DNA of 64,000 nucleotides from Azorinus chamasolen. Taxonomy: Eukaryota > Mollusca > Bivalvia > Cardiida > Solecurtidae. The stretch lies in assembly GCA_963576725.1 (NCBI GenBank), contig OY755251.1:40436192-40500191 (forward strand). Reading direction: 5' to 3'. A program made the translations under genes and the position numbers. This document shows positions 58,430 to 64,000 of this stretch, piece after piece. The notes beneath the pieces were generated by a model. That model was not told the origin of the DNA. It searched no databases and saw nothing but the letters and a program-made list of their open reading frames with translations. Numbering within the stretch: the first letter of the stretch is position 1; each line of letters starts with the position of its first letter.

Positions 58430-59405
58430 CTAGTAATAAATGTTGAAAAAATGCGTTTTCAGACACCTTTTGAAACATGCCAGTGATCCTGCCTCTCTAA
58501 TGCCTGACGGTAGAGCATTCCAAAGTTTTGGAGATGCGTGCATGAAACTTCTCTCGCCGTATTTTACCATACGACGTTTTGGCACAACCAACGACAATGA
58601 TCTACTTGCCGACCCCAACTCTCTGCGCAGCCTGTACACGTCAAGCATGTGGACAATGTACTTGGGATATTCATTGTGCATGGCTTCATATGTAAGAGTC
58701 AGAATTTTGAATTCAATCCGATGTTGAACCAGTAGTCAGTGAAGTTCCTTCAAAACCGGCGTGATATGATTATATCGAGGAGTTCTGGTTATGATGCGGG
58801 CTGCTGTTTTTTGCACTCTTTGAAATTTCCGCAGTGAGTCGTTTGAAACTCCATGCAGAAGTGCATTGCAGTAGTATATGTTTGATGTAACAAGAGAGTT
58901 TACCAAAGTCTTGGTAGCATCATGTGAGAGGTACTTTCTTATATCGCCTATTTGCTGAAGCTGTGCATAAGTAGACCTACACACGGAATAGACATGTGAT
59001 GTCATTTCCATTTGTGAATCGAGCCATGTACCGAGATACCTTAGACTGTCCGATTGTAGAGGGCCCTACTTGCACATTAATCTCTGCAGCTACTTTTGTG
59101 TGTTTTGTATGAAACAGAATGACATCAGTTTTGTCAGTATTGAGCTACAGCATGTTCTGATGCATCCAATAGACTACTTCTTTGAGACAGTCCTCAACTC
59201 GCGATAAATCTTCCTGTTGACAGGAAATACCCTTGGGCTTAAAGGACAGGTATAACTGTGAACAATCGGCATTGAAATGGTGATTAAGCCCATGGTTTCT
59301 GCAGATTTGGCCCACAGGTTTTGTGTACATGATGTAGTGTTTTGGTCCTAGGACGGAACCCTATGGCACGCCATATTCCATTTTAACTGGAGTGGACAGT
59401 TCTCA
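58430..59405 (-). pseudogene. CR1/Jockey-like LINE, 3' part of RT
   Basis: Minus strand, in order: GVP-stop-GSVLGP near 59365 (GVPQGSVLGP with Q changed to TAG), YTKPVGQICRNHGL, FNADCSQLYLSF at the catalytic box (YADD expected, NADC here), then SVCRSTYAQLQQIGDIRKYL, TLVNSLVTSNIYYCNALLHG, QRVQKTAARIITRTPRYNHI, RSLSLVVPKRRMVKYGERSF, SPKLWNALPSGIREAGSLAC and FKRCLKTHFF ending near 58430. Stops, frameshifts and the lost catalytic Asp make it inactive. A 5'-truncated LINE. Confidence 0.8.
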
Positions 59406-60390
59406 TATATTGTGGTAGGCGGGCATCTCGATTCGTTTCCGGATGATAACTTAAGTTCTGTATGTCCGATCTACATGAAGCTTCACATGTGCATTGATAT
59501 CAATGAGGGCAGAACCACTATTGAATATGAGCTTTGCCCGACCAAGGTCAATGTCATTTTTTTAAAAAATATATTGTGGCGGGCAGACGTATCGATTCGT
59601 TTCCGGACGATAACTTTAGTTCTGTATGTCTGATCTTTATGAAACTTCACATGCGCTTTGATATCAATGAGGGCAGGAACCCTATTGAATATGAGCTTTT
59701 GTCACTGACCGTTCCAAGGCGGTACTTCCATCTTTCCCCTTATTGTATGTTTGTTTTGTCTTTGTGCGTCTCTTGATATTTTTATATTTATGTACATTTG
59801 CTATTTCTTTGTGTTGCTGTTCGGGCGGCTGTTTGTTCTGTATGTGGTGTTTCCTGCATTACTAATTTTTGTACTTTTACCAGACCAACGTATTATGTGA
59901 AACCCTGAAACGGGCGGGTGTCTCGATTCGTTTTTTTCTGTAGAATGTTCTCGTTTCCGGACGAGAACTTTAGTTCTGTATGTCCGATCTTCCTGAAACT
60001 TCACATGTGTATTGATATCAATCAGGGCAGGAATCCTGTTGAATATGGGCTTTATCAGACTAAGGTTAAGGTCACTTTTCCTAAAAATAGAGTGTTTTCT
60101 GTAGAATTTTCCCATTTCCAGACGATAACTTCATTTTTGTATGTCCGATCTTAATGAAACTTCCAATATGCATTGATATCATTAAGGACAGAAACCCTAT
60201 TGAATATGGGCTTTGCCTGCACAAGGTCAATGTCATATTTCCTAAAAATAGATTTCCGTTTCTGGACGATAATTCCAATCTTCACGACACTTTACATGTG
60301 CATTGTTATCGACGAGGGCAGGCACTCTATTGAATATGGGCTTTGTCCAACCAAGGTTAATGTCACTTTTTCTAAAAATAGATAGTTTAT
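59405..60390. repeat. tandem array, period about 175 bp, about 5 units, interrupted
   Basis: Units share TTTCCGGACGATAACTT, GTTCTGTATGTCCGATCTT, GAAACTTCACATGTGCATTG, ATATCAATGAGGGCAG and CCTATTGAATATGGGCTTTG, then CCAAGGTCAATGTCA. A family-R tail (59695-59890) splits one unit. Confidence 0.8.
59695..59890 (+). mobile_element. family-R solo 3' tail inside the tandem array
   Basis: TTTGTCACTGACCGTTCCAA through GTGTTTCCTGCATTAC-AATTTTTGTACTTTT, with tandem-array sequence on both sides. Confidence 0.85.
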
Positions 60391-60499
60391 TCCGTAACAT
60401 TTGTTTCGTTTAGGGTATTATATAGATTAAAGGTAAAAAATATTAATTTCCGTGAACTATTGCTACCTGATATGGAGTAAAGGCCTTTCAACTAAAAAC

Positions 60500-61255
60500 A
60501 TTTGACGGGCGTATTTTGTGACATTTTAGCACTTTTGCTTAACCCATACCATCCAAAATATACTCAAATTAGCGTCCCTGTTTCCCTGGCGAGACGCTTA
60601 AAAACGATAGTATCGAAACCACAGATATTTGAACACATGGTTTTAACAGAAACAAAGGTAGCCAGCCACTCTCATCCAAGCTGGAATTGATAAGGCCAGA
60701 TCATTGGAACGTAAAGATCTACTCAAAGAAATACAAAAAAAGAAACAATGAGACGGAAACTATACCATATGTCAGTACTTTTAACCCCAGACATCCAGGA
60801 ATATAATCCTGATTTGCTTCATGATATCAACATTCTTAAGAGGGATACTCCCATCAGAAATGTTTTAGATAAATTTAATTTCATCAAAAGCAAACGCCAA
60901 CCACCCAACTTAAAACGACTATTAACAAAATCAAAATTCTGTGAAAAAGAACAAGTTACAAAAGTCACTCGTTGTGGACGTGGAAATTGTGCATTGTGTG
61001 TCCACCTTATAAAAGGAACTTATTTCCTGTCCAAAATCGGTCATAAAACAACAGTACAATTTAGTATGGCATGTGATGTCAAAATGTTGTATATGTGATT
61101 GTATGTAAAGGATGTAAAGAAGAATACATATAGACAACTGTGTTGACAGAGAACCAAAGTTTAGCGTCTCCCAAAAATGCAAGATGAATACCGACGGCAT
61201 AGGACACAGGCGACAAAAGGAAAAACAATACATTCATTTGTTAAAACCAAAATAA
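60500..61255 (+). pseudogene. Penelope-like element, RT thumb to GIY-YIG remnant
   Basis: Plus strand: LNPYHPKYTQISVPVSLARR and LKTIVSKPQIF (the end of the RT region), ASHSHPSW, ARSLERKDLLKEIQ, YNPDLLHDINILKRD, PPNLKRLLTKSKFC, then CGRGNCALCVHLIKG, the Cys-rich CXXC-type motif before the endonuclease. VIVCKGCKEEYI at 61095-61130 is a GIY-YIG-like start, and KEKQYIHLLKPK ends the element near 61250. Frames shift at least three times, so it is dead. The order RT - linker - GIY-YIG is specific to endonuclease-bearing Penelope-like elements. Confidence 0.75.
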
Positions 61256-61351
61256 ACTAACTTTTTTTATGTCACCTAGAGTGGTGTCCCCTTGACATGA
61301 CGTTGACGTCGTTATATTTGATTAAACTGATCAAACCTTTTGATGATGATG

Positions 61352-61352
61352 A

Positions 61353-61418
<66 letters not shown>
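61352..61418. repeat. AT dinucleotide microsatellite
   Basis: About 33 AT repeats after a GATGATGATG run; a shorter AT run is at 61508-61520. Confidence 0.95.
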
Positions 61419-61419
<1 letters not shown>

Positions 61420-61751
61420 GCGCCTGATGGTCTGATGAAACGCGTCGCGCATTTTTAAGTTATTAATTAAAGATTTTAAAGCCATATAACATTTAGTCTT
61501 TTTTAATATATATATATATATCTCCAAAATTTGAACTATACAATAGTGAATACGGGTTTAAAATATGGGATAAAGTTGAAAAGATGCCTGATTTCGTTAC
61601 ATACTGGTTAAATATCATGCACACATATAAGAACAAAGTTATGGGATCTTCAGGAGTGAATGAAAAGTGACGTTGGTTTGCAGCTACATCATCGACGTCA
61701 TTGCCGTAATGTAACGTTCTCTTAGAACGTCATATCCGTAATTTGCATTGG

Positions 61752-62538
61752 TATATACAGTCAAACTTAAATAGCTCGAACATCACTGAGTCGGGGACAG
61801 TGCTTTGCTCAAGGACTGGTCGAAGTCCCTGAAAAGTTGTTCTAAATCTAATGTAATAAACAACTGTTGGGTCTAATATGGCTAGCTCAGGGACCTGGAC
61901 TAATAAGAGGTATACTTATACACCGTCAAATGTTAATCTGTTGTTTTAGTAGTGTTGACTCAAAGACACGAACGTGTGAACAAATTACCTGCTAGTTGTG
62001 GCTTCTCACCTGTCAGTCGGTGTTTTTCATGGGTAATCAAATAGTACTCAAATTTGTGGATCACACATTTAAATGGAATAATTGCAGGATACAGATCAAA
62101 GCATGTCCGATAATAAGCACATTTAATATTTTCTTAGGAGTAAATATTGTTTGTGTTTTTTTTAGAGTTTGCACATGATGAAAAAGTATTTTTGAATGCC
62201 AACATGTATACAAAAACTCGTTTAATTAAATAATTCTGAAACTTAACCTTACCGAGAAAGGGAGATAATACAGTCACATACACAAACATGCCCTAGTGAA
62301 GACATACAATAAAACCGCACGAGACGCAGGTTTGCATGCTGAAATTTATTGAGCAAAATGATTTAAAGTAAGGAATTGTACAGGAAGAGATCATGTAATT
62401 GATAAAAACATCAAATAACTACCAATGGAACTAAATATTGACAAGTTCATATGCAATTCACTTGCTCGAGCACCTTCACTTGGTCGGGGTCAGGCTTAAA
62501 ATTGTGCAAGCTCGACCTATTGAAGTTTGACTGTATAT
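61752..62538. mobile_element. MITE of about 790 bp with TA-flanked TIRs
   Basis: TATACAGTCAAACTTAAATAGCTCGAAC at the left and GCTCGACCTATTGAAGTTTGACTGTATA at the right are inverted. The sub-repeat GG(G/T)C-GGGACAGTG / CTTGGTCGGGGTCAGG suggests further internal symmetry. No transposase. Confidence 0.65.
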
Positions 62539-62539
62539 A

Positions 62540-63400
62540 AATATTCATGTAAGAAATGATGAATGATGATTACCTGATATTTGTAATGACACCATGGACG
62601 GGGGATATTTGCATCATCAGAATCAGATCTATATTATTTATCAGCCAAACAGGGAAGATCAACCCTGTTTACAACGGTGTTAATGAGCGTGTCATAGGAG
62701 TATAAGTAAGATCAAAAAGCTTAATACAGGACGTACATACATCAAGCAAGAATGTTATGTTTAATCACTCAGTGGTCGACTAAAACAATGTGTACTGGAT
62801 GTGGCGAAAAACTAAATCAGCTTGGTTTGGTTATCAATCATGTATCCCGCTACCCCTGGTCGCTTCCAGATGCGACGTAGAGTAATTCAGCACCGAGTCT
62901 CATCAGGATCCAGGATGTGTGACCCCAGGTCAATAGTTTCGCAAACGCCTGTAGCATACCACTTGGTTTATATTTCCTTAAAAGGTGTTCGAATGGAAGA
63001 AATATATTCTACCAGATCCAAAATTGAACATACTTTTAGTTTCTATAACATCGGTGTGGAGTAACAAATAATTTATTTAATGTAAACAATGAGACTATTG
63101 TTTACAAACTGCGTATTGATACAACAGACGACGGCAATGGGGCGAATCGTTGATGCAGTGCTACGATTGGCTAACGAGTAAATACGTCATGCATTTGTTC
63201 CGCGTATTCATTATCGGCCGAATACAAACTGCTAATTTGACTGAAACAGTAATTCTGCATTGTCGCTGTTTACTGCACTCTATTTCGGCACTCGCATACC
63301 GAAGGTTATGTGATAAATACTTTCAACAGTAAACTAGCATTGTTACCGTGTGTAAATATATTTTGTTCATAGAACAATATCATCCCTTATCATGCGAAGT
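62540..63400. other. gene-free sequence
   Basis: No recognised gene or repeat. Confidence 0.35.
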
Positions 63401-63407
63401 GTAATCA

Positions 63408-63478
63408 AAATCGCATTTGCAAAGAGCGTAGATCCAGATGAGACGCTGTGTAACTCGGCGTCTCATCAGCATCCAGGC
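63408..63478. repeat. dispersed palindrome, GATGAGACG variant
   Basis: GTAGATCCAGATGAGACGC..GGCGTCTCATCAGCATCCAGG, a member of the same family as 11290. Confidence 0.75.
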
Positions 63479-63719
63479 AGTTTCCCACGTGGTCAGCAGT
63501 TTCACATACGCTTGTACGAACCAGAAGTAAGTAAACATGCGACAGGTCATGGGTTTTGGTAACCATATATTTTTCAAGACCATAAGAGTTGAGAATTAAG
63601 CTTCCATATCGATAATACGTAATAGTAAAACATCTTATTAGTGATGACTGCTGAAATAGTCAATCCTTTATGAAGTGGAATAGTCCATCCGGTCAGCTAA
63701 ACACTACTAACTAAATTTA

Positions 63720-63825
63720 TATATAGCAGAAAACCTCTAAAGTGAGAGCTTAGTGAATTGACACTGGTGTCTTTAAAGGCAAGTGATTTCTTAATGCAGG
63801 ACGAAAGTAATGCGGAAAGCTCCAG
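63720..63825. mobile_element. MITE family M2 fragment
   Basis: AAAACCTCTAAAGTGAGAGC and TTCTTAATGCAGGACGAAAG, then TAATGCGGAAAGCTCC; the right half is missing. Confidence 0.6.
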
Positions 63826-63904
63826 TCCAGAGGAAGACCCCAGATGTTCTTCTGTGCATGTATACAGAAGACATCTTTGTAGAACGTACGACCTACCACA
63901 AGCC

Positions 63905-63987
63905 AGCTGGTATCGTAAGAAAGACTAATAATAAGAAGAATAACAAACACAATATGTCCCCCAATTTAGTTTGGGGGACATAACTAC
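63905..63987 (-). mobile_element. MITE end with GTCCC/GGGAC hairpin
   Basis: AACAAACACAATATGTCCCCCAA..TTGGGGGACAT, the inverse of the end at 8812. Confidence 0.6.
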
Positions 63988-64000
63988 TGCTAAATAGGCT

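Overview
The window looks like eukaryotic, intron-bearing and AT-rich nuclear DNA from a mollusc, most probably a heterodont bivalve. This rests on the repeat families: tRNA-derived SINEs of bivalve type, many short GATCAGAC-type palindromes, Helentron-like non-autonomous elements ending in GTGAGCT, and Penelope-like, CR1/Jockey-like and other retroelement remnants. There are no bacterial operons. Host coding content is small: one convincing first exon of a secreted PAN/apple-domain protein (4364-4681, minus). Most of the rest is mobile DNA in layers.

Layout. 1-14.9 kb: gene-poor sequence with a Penelope-like RT remnant, the PAN exon, foldback MITEs, a SINE, and fragments of an RT element (called family R here) recognised by a YLDD box, a KIYDKRDDFDF block and a recurrent 3' tail containing GTTCCAAGGCGGTACTTCC. 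15.0-20.1 kb: a virus-like DNA element with very long terminal inverted repeats (TIRs). It carries a decayed gene for a FtsK/HerA-type (A32-like) packaging ATPase with a polyglutamine tract, then short ORFs linked by ATGA start/stop overlaps. Its right TIR is cut in two: the inner half ends at 20080 and the outer half resumes at 37450. The 17,369 bp between are a precise insertion without target-site duplication, with a subterminal inverted repeat and a 3' terminal hairpin, as in Helentron/Helitron2 elements.

Inside that insertion lie a Helentron-like non-autonomous element whose 3' part is tandemly triplicated (21.5-25.3 kb), a decayed DDE transposase, and an LTR retroelement (26756-32970) that split the transposase with a 4-bp ATAT duplication. 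The LTR element has no pol. Its interior encodes a charged coiled-coil protein ending in a potassium-channel-tetramerisation-type BTB domain, interrupted by one frameshift at a G run. Its 5' LTR contains a 1.6-kb Helentron-like insertion and its 3' LTR a family-R tail, so the two LTRs serve as empty sites for each other.

37.4-64 kb: the outer right TIR of the virus-like element, then dense repeats: family-R copies with solo tails, two LINE 3' ends (45.4-46.0 kb plus, 58.4-59.4 kb minus), a Penelope-like 3' end with GIY-YIG remnants (60.5-61.3 kb), several tandem arrays (periods about 24, 46, 145, 175 and 355 bp), microsatellites and MITEs. The best candidates for an undescribed system are the ATPase-bearing long-TIR element, the 17.4-kb insertion that splits it, and the LTR element carrying a coiled-coil/BTB gene.
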